Shown here one piece after another: positions 24,364 to 31,800 of a stretch of DNA of 64,000 nt. A program made the position numbers and the translations under genes. The stretch is from Chloroflexota bacterium (GTDB lineage Bacteria; Chloroflexota; Anaerolineae; Anaerolineales; Villigracilaceae). Within the stretch, counting starts at the first letter, position 1; each line of letters begins with the position of its first letter. The DNA is taken from positions 84,189-148,188 of the forward strand of contig JACRMH010000025.1 of the NCBI GenBank assembly GCA_016219545.1, given 5' to 3'. The notes under the pieces were generated by a model that worked only from the letters and a program-made list of their open reading frames with translations, did not search any database and had not been told where the DNA came from.

Positions 24364-25938
24364 ATGTCAAACTTCAAACTCACTTACGCAACCATGTTCA
24401 ACCCGCCCGAAGAACTTCACACGGGTTTCGACAAGGCTGTGGAAAAACTCAAGAAAAATATGGGAAAAGAATATGGCATGTTGATCAACGGCAAGGAAGT
24501 TTTAGCCGATGAAAAATTCAATGACCATTCTCCCGTCAACACAGACTGGGTGTTGGCGAAGATGCAAAAAGGTAACGCCAAACACGCACAGGAGGCTTTA
24601 TCCGCCGCGCGCAAGGCCTTCCCCATGTGGAGTCACACTCCCTGGCAGAAGCGCGTGGAACTGCTCCGCAAGGCCGCGTCTCTTATTGAAGAGCGCATCT
24701 TTGACCTGGGCGCGGCCATGGCGTTGGAAGTCGGCAAGAACCGCATGGAGTCTTTGGGCGATGTGCAGGAGACAGCCGACCTTATTTATTATTCCTGCTA
24801 TCAAATGGAAAAGAACAACGGCTATGTTGTTGAGATGGGCAAGGACCCGCTCGTCGGCTACGATGCAACGAATGTCTCCGTGCTTCGTCCTTACGGCGTA
24901 TGGCTCGTTGTTTCTCCGTTCAACTTCCCGCATGCGCTCACCGGCGGACCTTCAGGAGCGGCTCTCGTGGCTGGCAACACCCTCGTGATCAAACCAGCTA
25001 CCGACACAGCCTGGATCGTCCGCCTGCTGGTGGATTGCTTCCGCGATGCAGGCATCCCCGATGGCGTGGTGAATTTTGTGACTGGTCCCGGCTCCACATT
25101 GGGACAGGCGCTTGTGGATAGTTCTGAAGTAGATGGCTTGACATTCACCGGTTCATTCGATGTGGGCATGAAAATGTTCCAGGATTTCGGCAAACGCAAT
25201 TATGTGCGCCCCACCATTTTGGAACTTGGCGGAAAGAATCCTGTTGTTGTTTCAAAGAACGCGGACTTGGAACGCGCCGCCATCGGGATCATCCGCTCGG
25301 CCTTTGGCCTGCAGGGACAGAAATGCTCGGCCGCTTCACGCGTGATCGTAGAGGATTCTGTCTACGATGAATTGGTCAGCCGTTTGAAAGACGCCGCTGA
25401 AAAATTAGTCATCGGCGACCCAACAGAGCGCACCACCTATAACGGACCTGTTATCAATAAATCATCCTACAATGATTTCAAGAACTTCTGCGAAGAGATC
25501 AATCAAGGCGGCGGCAAATTCCTTGTCGGCGGCAATGTCAAGACAGGCGGCATGTTCGATAAAGGCTACTTCTGCGAAAGCACCTTCGTGGTTGACCTAC
25601 CCTTCTCCCATCGCTTGTGGAAGCATGAAATGTTCCTGCCCATCACCACCATTGGCAAAGTGAAGAGCATGGACGAAGCCATGAAGATCGCCAATGATGT
25701 CAACTATGGACTCACCGCCGGCTTCTATGGCTCTCCCGCAGAAACCGACTGGTTCTTCGATCACATCGAAGCAGGCGTAACCTATGCGAACCGTCCGCAA
25801 GGCGCAACCACAGGCGCGTGGCCTGGCTTCCAACCCTTCGGCGGATGGAAAGGTTCCGGCTCCAGCGGCAAGAATGCAGGCGGACATTATTATCTGCCAC
25901 TATACATGCACGAACAGATTCGCACACTCGTAAAGTAG
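24364..25938 (+). CDS. 1-pyrroline-5-carboxylate dehydrogenase (L-glutamate gamma-semialdehyde dehydrogenase)
   Basis: The 524-residue aldehyde dehydrogenase oxidises glutamate semialdehyde to glutamate with NAD. Motifs are SPFNFPHALTGGPSGAALVAGNTLVIKPA (cofactor strand), FTGSFDVGM, the general-base Glu in ILELGGKNPVVVSKN (about residue 285) and the catalytic Cys in GQKCSAASRVIV (about 320). The stretch RPQGATTGAWPGFQPFGGWKGSGSSGKNAGG near the C terminus is typical of P5C dehydrogenases. It completes the ornithine-to-glutamate route with the aminotransferase at 10975, though the genes are 12 kb apart. No proline dehydrogenase domain is fused. GGAGG precedes the ATG. Confidence 0.9.
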   Translation: MSNFKLTYATMFNPPEELHTGFDKAVEKLKKNMGKEYGMLINGKEVLADEKFNDHSPVNTDWVLAKMQKGNAKHAQEALSAARKAFPMWSHTPWQKRVELLRKAASLIEERIFDLGAAMALEVGKNRMESLGDVQETADLIYYSCYQMEKNNGYVVEMGKDPLVGYDATNVSVLRPYGVWLVVSPFNFPHALTGGPSGAALVAGNTLVIKPATDTAWIVRLLVDCFRDAGIPDGVVNFVTGPGSTLGQALVDSSEVDGLTFTGSFDVGMKMFQDFGKRNYVRPTILELGGKNPVVVSKNADLERAAIGIIRSAFGLQGQKCSAASRVIVEDSVYDELVSRLKDAAEKLVIGDPTERTTYNGPVINKSSYNDFKNFCEEINQGGGKFLVGGNVKTGGMFDKGYFCESTFVVDLPFSHRLWKHEMFLPITTIGKVKSMDEAMKIANDVNYGLTAGFYGSPAETDWFFDHIEAGVTYANRPQGATTGAWPGFQPFGGWKGSGSSGKNAGGHYYLPLYMHEQIRTLVK

Positions 25939-25945
25939 CAACAAC

Positions 25946-25980
25946 AGCCCCTTCCTTGTCTGAGGAAGGGGCTAATTTTA
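25946..25980 (+). terminator. Intrinsic terminator of the P5C dehydrogenase gene
   Basis: AGCCCCTTCC and GGAAGGGGCT are exact complements around an 8-base loop, followed by AATTTTATTTTTAT. It begins 8 bases after the stop. Confidence 0.9.
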
Positions 25981-25999
25981 TTTTTATAGAGGATATTCT

Positions 26000-26758
26000 A
26001 TGCCTTGGAATCCAGAGCAATATCATAAATTTCAGTCCCAGCGGTCCGCGCCTTTTTATGATCTATTAAAATTGGTGGAAGTTCGCCCCGATCTCAAAGT
26101 CATTGACCTGGGCTGCGGCACAGGTGAATTGACTCGCGTTCTTGCAGACACTCTTCCAAACAGTGATGTGACTGGTTTGGATTCATCCCCGCAGATGCTG
26201 GAAAAAGCAGCCGCTCATCAAGGTAAAAATTTAAATTTCAAACTAGGCAATCAAGCCGCGCTGACAGGGTCTTGGGATTTAATATTCAGCAACGCCGCGT
26301 TGCAATGGAGCGAAGATCACGAGGCGTTACTTCAACATTTATTTTCAAAATTAAATTCGGGCGGACAGCTCTGCGTGCAAGTCCCTTCAAACCACAACCA
26401 CATATCCCATTTGCTGATCCGCGAAACGGCGAAGGAAGAACCGTATTACTCGATCCTGAAAGGCTACGAACGCATCGCGCCAGTTTTATCCATTGATGAA
26501 TATACAAGGATATTATTTGAACAAGGCGCCGAAGACATTATCGTCTTTGAAAAGGTATATCCCCATATTCTGGAAAACTCAGACGCGATCATTGAATGGA
26601 TATCGGGCACGGCACTTGTGCCGTATTTTGAAAGACTTGGCGAACATAAAAACGATTTCCTTGAAGTTCTAAGCACGAAAATGAAAAAAGCATTGCCCGA
26701 AAGTCCGATCCTTTATCCATTCCGCCGCACGTTGTTCTCGGCAAAAAAGTCCGCATAA
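26000..26758 (+). CDS. Class I SAM methyltransferase, trans-aconitate 2-methyltransferase-like
   Basis: The 252-residue cytoplasmic enzyme begins MPWNPEQYHKFQSQRSAPFYDLL, the typical Tam start. Motif I is VIDLGCGTGELTRVLA (about residue 35), followed by the acidic VTGLDSSPQML, motif II-like SWDLIFSNAALQWSEDHEALLQHLF and the Tam-like RETAKEEPYYSIL insertion. Tam esterifies trans-aconitate, a by-product of aconitase. Substrate assignment is by overall pattern; other small-acid methyltransferases of the family are possible. AGAGGAT lies 5 bases before the ATG. The next gene starts after 21 bases with its own -10. Confidence 0.82.
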   Translation: MPWNPEQYHKFQSQRSAPFYDLLKLVEVRPDLKVIDLGCGTGELTRVLADTLPNSDVTGLDSSPQMLEKAAAHQGKNLNFKLGNQAALTGSWDLIFSNAALQWSEDHEALLQHLFSKLNSGGQLCVQVPSNHNHISHLLIRETAKEEPYYSILKGYERIAPVLSIDEYTRILFEQGAEDIIVFEKVYPHILENSDAIIEWISGTALVPYFERLGEHKNDFLEVLSTKMKKALPESPILYPFRRTLFSAKKSA

Positions 26759-26767
26759 ATCCTGCGG

Positions 26768-26773
26768 TAAAAT
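26768..26773 (+). promoter_or_regulatory. Probable -10 box of the small membrane protein gene
   Basis: TAAAAT ends 6 bases before the ATG at 26780; no Shine-Dalgarno is present. The layout matches the leaderless pattern seen elsewhere in the window. Confidence 0.4.
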
Positions 26774-26779
26774 AAACCC

Positions 26780-27061
26780 ATGCACAGCGACGAACCTTTC
26801 AGCGTTCGAGTGGGAACATTCTTTATGGTGATCGGAGTAGGGGTATTAATCATCTTTGTTGCATCCGACCTCGCCGACAAAGTGGATTTTGATTACTTCT
26901 TTTTAGCCCTCTTATTGCTGGGAGTCGGCTGGAACTTTCGGCGTAAGAAGGCGCCCCCGCCATCAGCAGGTCGTTTTTCTTATATCAACAGAACGCGCGA
27001 TAATTACAGAAAGCAACAAGCAGATAAATTAAAAGCAAAACAGGATGCAAAGAAAAAATAA
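26780..27061 (+). CDS. Small two-helix membrane protein, unknown function
   Basis: The 93-residue product has a short polar start, a first hydrophobic helix (about residues 12-31, FFMVIGVGVLIIFVASDLA), a short acidic loop with DKVDFD, a second helix (about 38-53, YFFLALLLLGVGWNF) and a strongly basic tail ending in KLKAKQDAKKK. It ends 1 base before the CoA-transferase subunit A gene and probably shares its transcript. I recognise no family; the basic tail suggests a cytoplasmic C terminus. Confidence 0.7.
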   Translation: MHSDEPFSVRVGTFFMVIGVGVLIIFVASDLADKVDFDYFFLALLLLGVGWNFRRKKAPPPSAGRFSYINRTRDNYRKQQADKLKAKQDAKKK

Positions 27062-27062
27062 C

Positions 27063-27965
27063 ATGTCAAAACTTATCTCACTCAAAAAAGCCATTGCAGA
27101 ATTTGTGAACGACGGCGATATTCTCTACGCCGCAGGGTTCACACATCTCATTCCGTTCGCAGCGGGACATGAGATCATCCGTCAGGGCATAAAGAATCTC
27201 ACCCTGGCCCGTGCCACCCCAGATTTGATCTACGATCAAATGGTCGCGGCGGGATGCGCCAAGAAAGTCATCTTCTCTTACATGGGGAATCCTGGTGTGG
27301 GGTCATTACGAATTGTCCGCACTGCCATTGAGAAGGGACAGATCGAATGGGAGGAATATTCTCATTTCGGCATGATCACACGGTTGCAGGCAGGTGCTTC
27401 GGGTCTGCCATTTTTGCCGATGAATCAAACCGGCGCAACCGACCTCGAAAAAGCAAACCCGAACATCAAACGCATCCCTGATCCATACGGCGGAAAGGAT
27501 GTGATCGTTGTGCCTGCGCTGAATCCGGATGTGGCCATTGTCCATGTGCAGCGCGCAGACAAGAACGGCAATGCTCACTTATGGGGCATTATCGGCGAAC
27601 AAAAGGAAGCCGCATTTGCGGCCAAAAAAGTCATCCTCACCGCCGAAGAGATCGTGGACGAATCAGTTATCAGGTCAGACCCGAACCGAACCATGATCCC
27701 CGCCAACATCGTGGATGCAGTCTGTCACGTGCCATTTGCCAGTCACCCATCATATTCGCAGGGGTATTATGACCGCGACAACGAGTTCTATCTTGCATGG
27801 GACAAGATCAGTGAATCACAAGAGTCGGTCAAGGCGTATCTTGATGAATGGGTCTATGGCGTAAAAGACAGAAACCAATATTGGGAAAAACTCGATGCAG
27901 AGACTCGCAAGCGTTTGAAGGTCAAGGCGCAATACAGCGAGAAGATCAATTACGGGAAATATTAA
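27063..27965 (+). CDS. CoA-transferase family I, subunit A (GctA/IpdA-like)
   Basis: The 300-residue protein has the family I alpha-subunit pattern: ISLKKAIAEFVNDGDILYAAGFTHLIPFAAGHEIIRQG at the N terminus, the glycine-rich MGNPGVGSLRIVRTAIEKGQIEWEEYSHFGM, and NPDVAIVHVQRADKNGNAHLWGI. GctA/GctB transfer CoA to glutaconate; the related IpdA/IpdB act as ring-opening hydrolases in steroid catabolism. The substrate cannot be settled from sequence. The ATG at 27063 is one base after the previous stop. The partner subunit is encoded at 28868, separated by an alpha/beta hydrolase gene, whereas such subunits are normally adjacent. Confidence 0.87.
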   Translation: MSKLISLKKAIAEFVNDGDILYAAGFTHLIPFAAGHEIIRQGIKNLTLARATPDLIYDQMVAAGCAKKVIFSYMGNPGVGSLRIVRTAIEKGQIEWEEYSHFGMITRLQAGASGLPFLPMNQTGATDLEKANPNIKRIPDPYGGKDVIVVPALNPDVAIVHVQRADKNGNAHLWGIIGEQKEAAFAAKKVILTAEEIVDESVIRSDPNRTMIPANIVDAVCHVPFASHPSYSQGYYDRDNEFYLAWDKISESQESVKAYLDEWVYGVKDRNQYWEKLDAETRKRLKVKAQYSEKINYGKY

Positions 27966-28031
27966 TAATTTTGTTCACTGGTCGTCTGGTCTGCTGGTGG
28001 ACTAGTTGACTAGCGAACTAAAAGACAAACT

Positions 28032-28871
28032 ATGGATATTCCACAATTTGATTACGGCGGTGACGGCGCTCCCTTACATTTTCTTCATGCCAATGGGTAT
28101 CCGCCGGAATGCTATAAACCATTACTCGAACTTTTACACACCCAGTTTCACGTTTTCGGAATGAAGCTCCGCCCGCTTTGGGATGACGCAAAGATCGAAG
28201 ACGTTAAGAACTGGCTCCCTTTTTCTGATGACTTGCTACGCCTCCTCACTACAGGCGGGCTTGCTCCGGCAATTGGAGTGGGTCATTCCATCGGAGGCAT
28301 TGTCACTTTGCGGGCCGCCCTGCGCGACCCAGGTAAATTTAGTGCATTGGTTTTACTTGACCCAGTGCTGTTCATGCCATCCCGTTTGATCGCATGGAAC
28401 ATCGCCCGCGTCACCGGGCTGGGACAAAAAATGCACCCGTTGATCGCCGGTGCAAAAAAACGGCGTAGAACATTCGACAACCTCGAAATCATCTTTCGCG
28501 GATACCGCTCCCGTAACATCTTTAGATTCATGAGCGATGAAAATCTGCGAATATACATAGAAGGCATCACGAAACAAAAAACGGACGGCGGCTATGAGTT
28601 GGTGTACTCACCCGAATGGGAATCCCACATCTACCTGACCGGACTGCAGGACTTTGACATTTGGCGTGAGTTGCCCAAATTGCAAGTCCCCACGCTCATC
28701 ATCCAAGGCGCTGAGACGGACACCTTCCTGCCGAACGCCGCAAATCTTGTTAAGCAGAAACAACCTAAAGTTAAGATCGAAACGCTGGATAAGTCCACAC
28801 ACATCCTGCCGCTTGAACATCCACAGGAAGTATTTGAAATCATGAAAAAGTTTTTGAAGGAGATCGTATGA
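28032..28871 (+). CDS. Alpha/beta-fold hydrolase inserted between CoA-transferase subunits
   Basis: The 279-residue protein has the fold's oxyanion region LHFLHANGYPPECYKPL (about residue 15), the nucleophile elbow GVGHSIGGIVTLRAAL (Ser about residue 87), a helical cap with basic patches (KKRRRTFDNLEIIFRG), the acid in LIIQGAETDTFLP (about 230) and the catalytic His in DKSTHILPLEHPQEV (about 257). Its stop overlaps the subunit B start by 4 bases (ATGA), so translation is coupled. Likely role: hydrolysis of a thioester, ester or ring product handled by the CoA-transferase. The substrate is unknown. Confidence 0.87.
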   Translation: MDIPQFDYGGDGAPLHFLHANGYPPECYKPLLELLHTQFHVFGMKLRPLWDDAKIEDVKNWLPFSDDLLRLLTTGGLAPAIGVGHSIGGIVTLRAALRDPGKFSALVLLDPVLFMPSRLIAWNIARVTGLGQKMHPLIAGAKKRRRTFDNLEIIFRGYRSRNIFRFMSDENLRIYIEGITKQKTDGGYELVYSPEWESHIYLTGLQDFDIWRELPKLQVPTLIIQGAETDTFLPNAANLVKQKQPKVKIETLDKSTHILPLEHPQEVFEIMKKFLKEIV

Positions 28872-29647
28872 CCGAACTAACCTATTCCTCCGCCGAGTTA
28901 ATGATCGTCAATTCCGCACGCCTATTGAAAGATGGCGACGTTGTTTTCGTCGGCGTGGGTCAGCCAAACCTTGCATGTAACTTAGCCAAACGCACTCACG
29001 CTCCCAATTTGGTGATGATTTACGAAGCCGGTGTGATCGGCGCGGAACCTGAACGACTCCCGCTTTCCATCGGTGACCCGACCCTCGTGAGCGGCTCGCT
29101 CTCTGTGGTGAGCATGTACGATATTTTTGCAAATTACCTGCAGCGCGGTAACGTGGACGTGGGCTTCCTCGGCGGCGCACAAATTGACCGTTATGGAAAC
29201 ATCAACGCCACCATCGTCGGCACAGACTATGTCCATCCCAAAGTACGCCTGCCCGGTTCCGGCGGCGCGCAGGAAATCGCCGCATGGGCCAACCGCTGTT
29301 ACATCATGACCCCTCACCAGAAGCGCCGCTTCCCAGAAAAATGTGACTTCCGCACGTCGGCCGGTTACCTCGATGGCGCAGGCGCGCGTGAAGAAATTGG
29401 GCTACGCGGAAAAGGTCCCATCGGCGTGGTGACAGACATTGGAATGCTCGAACCAGACGAAAACGGCGAGATGATCCTGACCGCATTGCATCCCGGTAAA
29501 ACAATCGAAGCCGCCAAAGCCAACACAGGCTGGGACTTGAAAGTTGCCTCACAAGTGCGGGTGACCGAACCCGTCACGAAGAAGGAATTAAAAATCCTTC
29601 GCAAAGAATTGGACCCAACGGGTATCTATCTCAAAGGCGCGGGGTAA
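28868..29647 (+). CDS. CoA-transferase family I, subunit B (GctB/IpdB-like)
   Basis: The 259-residue beta subunit shows VFVGVGQPNLACNLAKRTHAPNLVMIYEAGVIGAEPERLPLSIGDP. The Glu of YEAG sits where GctB has its catalytic glutamate. Next come VDVGFLGGAQIDRYGNINAT and LPGSGGAQEIAAWANR, the CoA-site glycine loops. IpdB-type proteins have a similar layout, so hydrolase chemistry is an alternative to CoA transfer. AAGGAG precedes the ATG within the hydrolase gene. A 16-base inverted repeat starts 23 bases after the stop. Confidence 0.88.
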   Translation: MTELTYSSAELMIVNSARLLKDGDVVFVGVGQPNLACNLAKRTHAPNLVMIYEAGVIGAEPERLPLSIGDPTLVSGSLSVVSMYDIFANYLQRGNVDVGFLGGAQIDRYGNINATIVGTDYVHPKVRLPGSGGAQEIAAWANRCYIMTPHQKRRFPEKCDFRTSAGYLDGAGAREEIGLRGKGPIGVVTDIGMLEPDENGEMILTALHPGKTIEAAKANTGWDLKVASQVRVTEPVTKKELKILRKELDPTGIYLKGAG

Positions 29648-29670
29648 TCCCCCCAACATCCCCTTTACGA

Positions 29671-29710
29671 GAAGCGTTCATCAGGGTATACCAACCCTGA
29701 TGAACGCTTC
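29671..29710. repeat. Perfect 16-base inverted repeat covering the HAD-gene start codon
   Basis: GAAGCGTTCATCAGGG (29671-29686) is the exact reverse complement of 29695-29710, with the 8-base loop TATACCAA. The ATG of the next gene (29700) is inside the right arm, and the loop contains TATACC, a weak -10 at 7 bases from that ATG. The hairpin could end the upstream operon and hide the start codon in read-through RNA. Confidence 0.75.
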
Positions 29711-30446
29711 TCCGATTCGACACATTCTCTTCGACCTTGGCGGCACGCTCATGCACTCATGTGGGGATTGGGCGCCAGTCCATGCCCGTGCAGATCAATT
29801 GCTTACAGATAAACTGCGGGAATATGAAATTCATTTGGACGACTATATCTTCCGCGCACGACTGCACGAATATTATGAACAACGCGAGCAAACACTTCAA
29901 GAGACCACTTATCACTTCGTTTTACGTCAAATGCTCAGTGAAATAGGATACGCAGAAGTGTCTGAATCAATTCTCCGACTGGCATTGGATGCGATGTATT
30001 CAGTCACCCAAACCAACTGGAAACTTGAAGAAGATGCATTGTCAGTCATAAATGATCTCAAATCGCAAAATTATCAACTGGGAATATTTTCGAACGCAGG
30101 CGATGACAAGGATGTACAGGAACTCGTCGAAAGTTTTGGCATCCGCCCGGCTTTTGATTTCGTGCTGACCTCGGCTGCATGTTATTACCGTAAGCCGCAT
30201 CAGCGCGCGTTTGAGATCGCCCTCGCGCAATGGAGCATCGAACCCGAAAAAGCCGCAATGGTTGGGGATAGTTTAACAGCGGATATTTTAGGCGCTGGGC
30301 AATTGAACATGCACACCTTTTGGATCACACGCCGCGCTAAATTTGATCCGGATGAAAAAAACCGCATCAATCCGGACTTTAGCCTGCCCGGCCTCAATGA
30401 GCTTTTACCCGCCCTCGAAAGCCTCAACTTCACGCAAAATAAGTAG
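29700..30446 (+). CDS. HAD-superfamily hydrolase
   Basis: The 248-residue protein has HAD motif I in HILFDLGGTLMHS (about residues 9-21; the second Asp of the DxD is Gly-Gly, giving DLGGT, as in several HAD-IA members), a helical cap (about 25-105), motif II in LGIFSNAGDD, motif III Lys in YYRKPHQRAFEIAL (about 164) and motif IV in MVGDSLTADILGA (about 185). It is a probable small-molecule phosphatase; the loss of the usual general acid Asp should be noted. Its start codon lies inside a perfect inverted repeat. The TAG stop is within an arm of another imperfect palindrome. Confidence 0.85.
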   Translation: MNASPIRHILFDLGGTLMHSCGDWAPVHARADQLLTDKLREYEIHLDDYIFRARLHEYYEQREQTLQETTYHFVLRQMLSEIGYAEVSESILRLALDAMYSVTQTNWKLEEDALSVINDLKSQNYQLGIFSNAGDDKDVQELVESFGIRPAFDFVLTSAACYYRKPHQRAFEIALAQWSIEPEKAAMVGDSLTADILGAGQLNMHTFWITRRAKFDPDEKNRINPDFSLPGLNELLPALESLNFTQNK

Positions 30447-30496
30447 CGCGACATTTATGTCGCTTGGCAATACGGGGCGACATAAAGGCGCGCTAC
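30443..30496. repeat. Imperfect palindrome joining two convergent genes
   Basis: The ends read GTAGCGCG and CGCGCTAC, and the inner parts TTTATGTCGC and GCGACATAAA pair exactly. The TAG stops of both convergent genes (HAD at 30444-30446 and MFS at 30495-30493 on the minus strand) are the GTAG ends of the arms. It may serve as a bidirectional terminator. Confidence 0.6.
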
Positions 30497-31731
30497 GAAT
30501 ATGATTGAGCAGGGGCATCTTTTCTTAAGAACAAAAGAAAGCCCAGCAGCCGTAATCCTGCACTCACCCATAATGCTCCGCCGAGTCCAATAATGTCCGC
30601 GAGCCATGCGCCCACCAAAGGTGCGACGATGGCAGACAAATACTGCATAGATTGCGCCAGCGAAACAAAGGTCGCGCCATATTCCGGCGGGACGGTCTTC
30701 ATCAGCTCATCAAAAAAGACAAGGTCAAGCCCCGCTTGAAATAATCCTGCAATACCGGCATATAGGATGATCAGCGGAACATGCGGAGTGGCGGCCGTCA
30801 GCGCGGGATAGAAGATCATGCCAAAGGTGGTGGCAAGCAGAACAAAACGTCCACCATATTTGCGGGACGCCCATGGCCAAATGAAATAACCCGCCAGCAT
30901 CACAATGGTCATAGACATAGTGATGGCACCGATCTGCGAGTCAGTCGCTTTTACTTCGCGCACCAGGAAAAGCGGCATGATGGGCGTGCCTAAAGTGATG
31001 GCGGAATAGTAAACGAATTTCTTCAAGGCGAAAGATGTGAATGCAGGCGCACTTCTAATTAAAGAGAAATAATTCCGGGCTGAGTCCCATGCCGATGAGG
31101 CTGGAGCAAGCGCAGGCGGAGTCTGATGCGGAAGTTTTATCTGATTCGAAAAATAATAGCTGATCAACCCGCCGATGGATAACCCAAAGAACATCATCTC
31201 ATAATTACGCGGGAAAGGAACGAGGTCAATCACGCGCGTGACGAGAAAAGTCATCACCACGCTGGTCAGCCCAAATATCGCCCAGCGCCGGCTGAGCAAG
31301 GCATACCGTCCTTCGGGGCCGGCGACCGCATTCATCACCACAGAGAAAGCCACCGCCAGCGCAGTTTGCGGCAGGGTGGCAAATGCCCAGATGGCAAGCG
31401 TGGCAATGATCGTATATTCCTTTGAAAGAAAAAAAGTGAACAAACCTGTCAGCGCGTAGCACGAGATGACAAGCAGGCGCGAAACGCTGTACCACGGCAC
31501 GATGTTGCTTTGCCTTTGCAGAAAGCGCCCAACAATGATGGCAAGGACAAGCCCCGTAATGCCCGGCATGGACGTGAGCAAACCCACTTGAAAATTACTC
31601 GCACCGAGGCGGGTGAGAAATACCGGCAGAAATGGTGCGGCCACATTTGAAATGCTGACCCCTACCGCATCAATTTGAACATAGCGAAAATTACGTTTTT
31701 GAGTCTCTTGTTGCTCTGGAATATTTATCAT
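30493..31731 (-). CDS. Major facilitator superfamily transporter
   Basis: The 412-residue membrane protein has about 12 hydrophobic helices. Helix 2/3 loop GRFLQRQSNIVPWYSVSR and the second-half equivalent (WPWASRKYGGRFVLLATTFG) carry the basic residues usual in MFS porters. The N-terminal segment RYVQIDAVGVSISNVAAPFLPVFLTRLGASNFQVGLLTSMPG is typical of a subgroup of unassigned bacterial MFS proteins. I start at the ATG at 31731; the frame extends 14 codons upstream across the promoter. A minus-strand TATAAT (31758-31753) lies 21 bases upstream and overlaps the divergent promoter of the next gene. Confidence 0.87.
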   Translation of the reverse strand: MINIPEQQETQKRNFRYVQIDAVGVSISNVAAPFLPVFLTRLGASNFQVGLLTSMPGITGLVLAIIVGRFLQRQSNIVPWYSVSRLLVISCYALTGLFTFFLSKEYTIIATLAIWAFATLPQTALAVAFSVVMNAVAGPEGRYALLSRRWAIFGLTSVVMTFLVTRVIDLVPFPRNYEMMFFGLSIGGLISYYFSNQIKLPHQTPPALAPASSAWDSARNYFSLIRSAPAFTSFALKKFVYYSAITLGTPIMPLFLVREVKATDSQIGAITMSMTIVMLAGYFIWPWASRKYGGRFVLLATTFGMIFYPALTAATPHVPLIILYAGIAGLFQAGLDLVFFDELMKTVPPEYGATFVSLAQSMQYLSAIVAPLVGAWLADIIGLGGALWVSAGLRLLGFLLFLRKDAPAQSYS

Positions 31732-31752
31732 AAGGTTGTCCCGCAAGGGAGG

Positions 31753-31760
31753 ATTATAAT
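31753..31760. promoter_or_regulatory. Palindromic ATTATAAT serving as -10 for two divergent genes
   Basis: The 8-base ATTATAAT reads TATAAT on both strands (plus 31755-31760, minus 31758-31753). It lies 21 bases before the MFS ATG and 40 bases before the SRPBCC-fusion ATG. The two polymerases could not bind at once, so the genes may be expressed in competition. Confidence 0.55.
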
Positions 31761-31800
31761 CTGGAGTACACATTCATAAATTTATCAAAAGGAGAATCCC

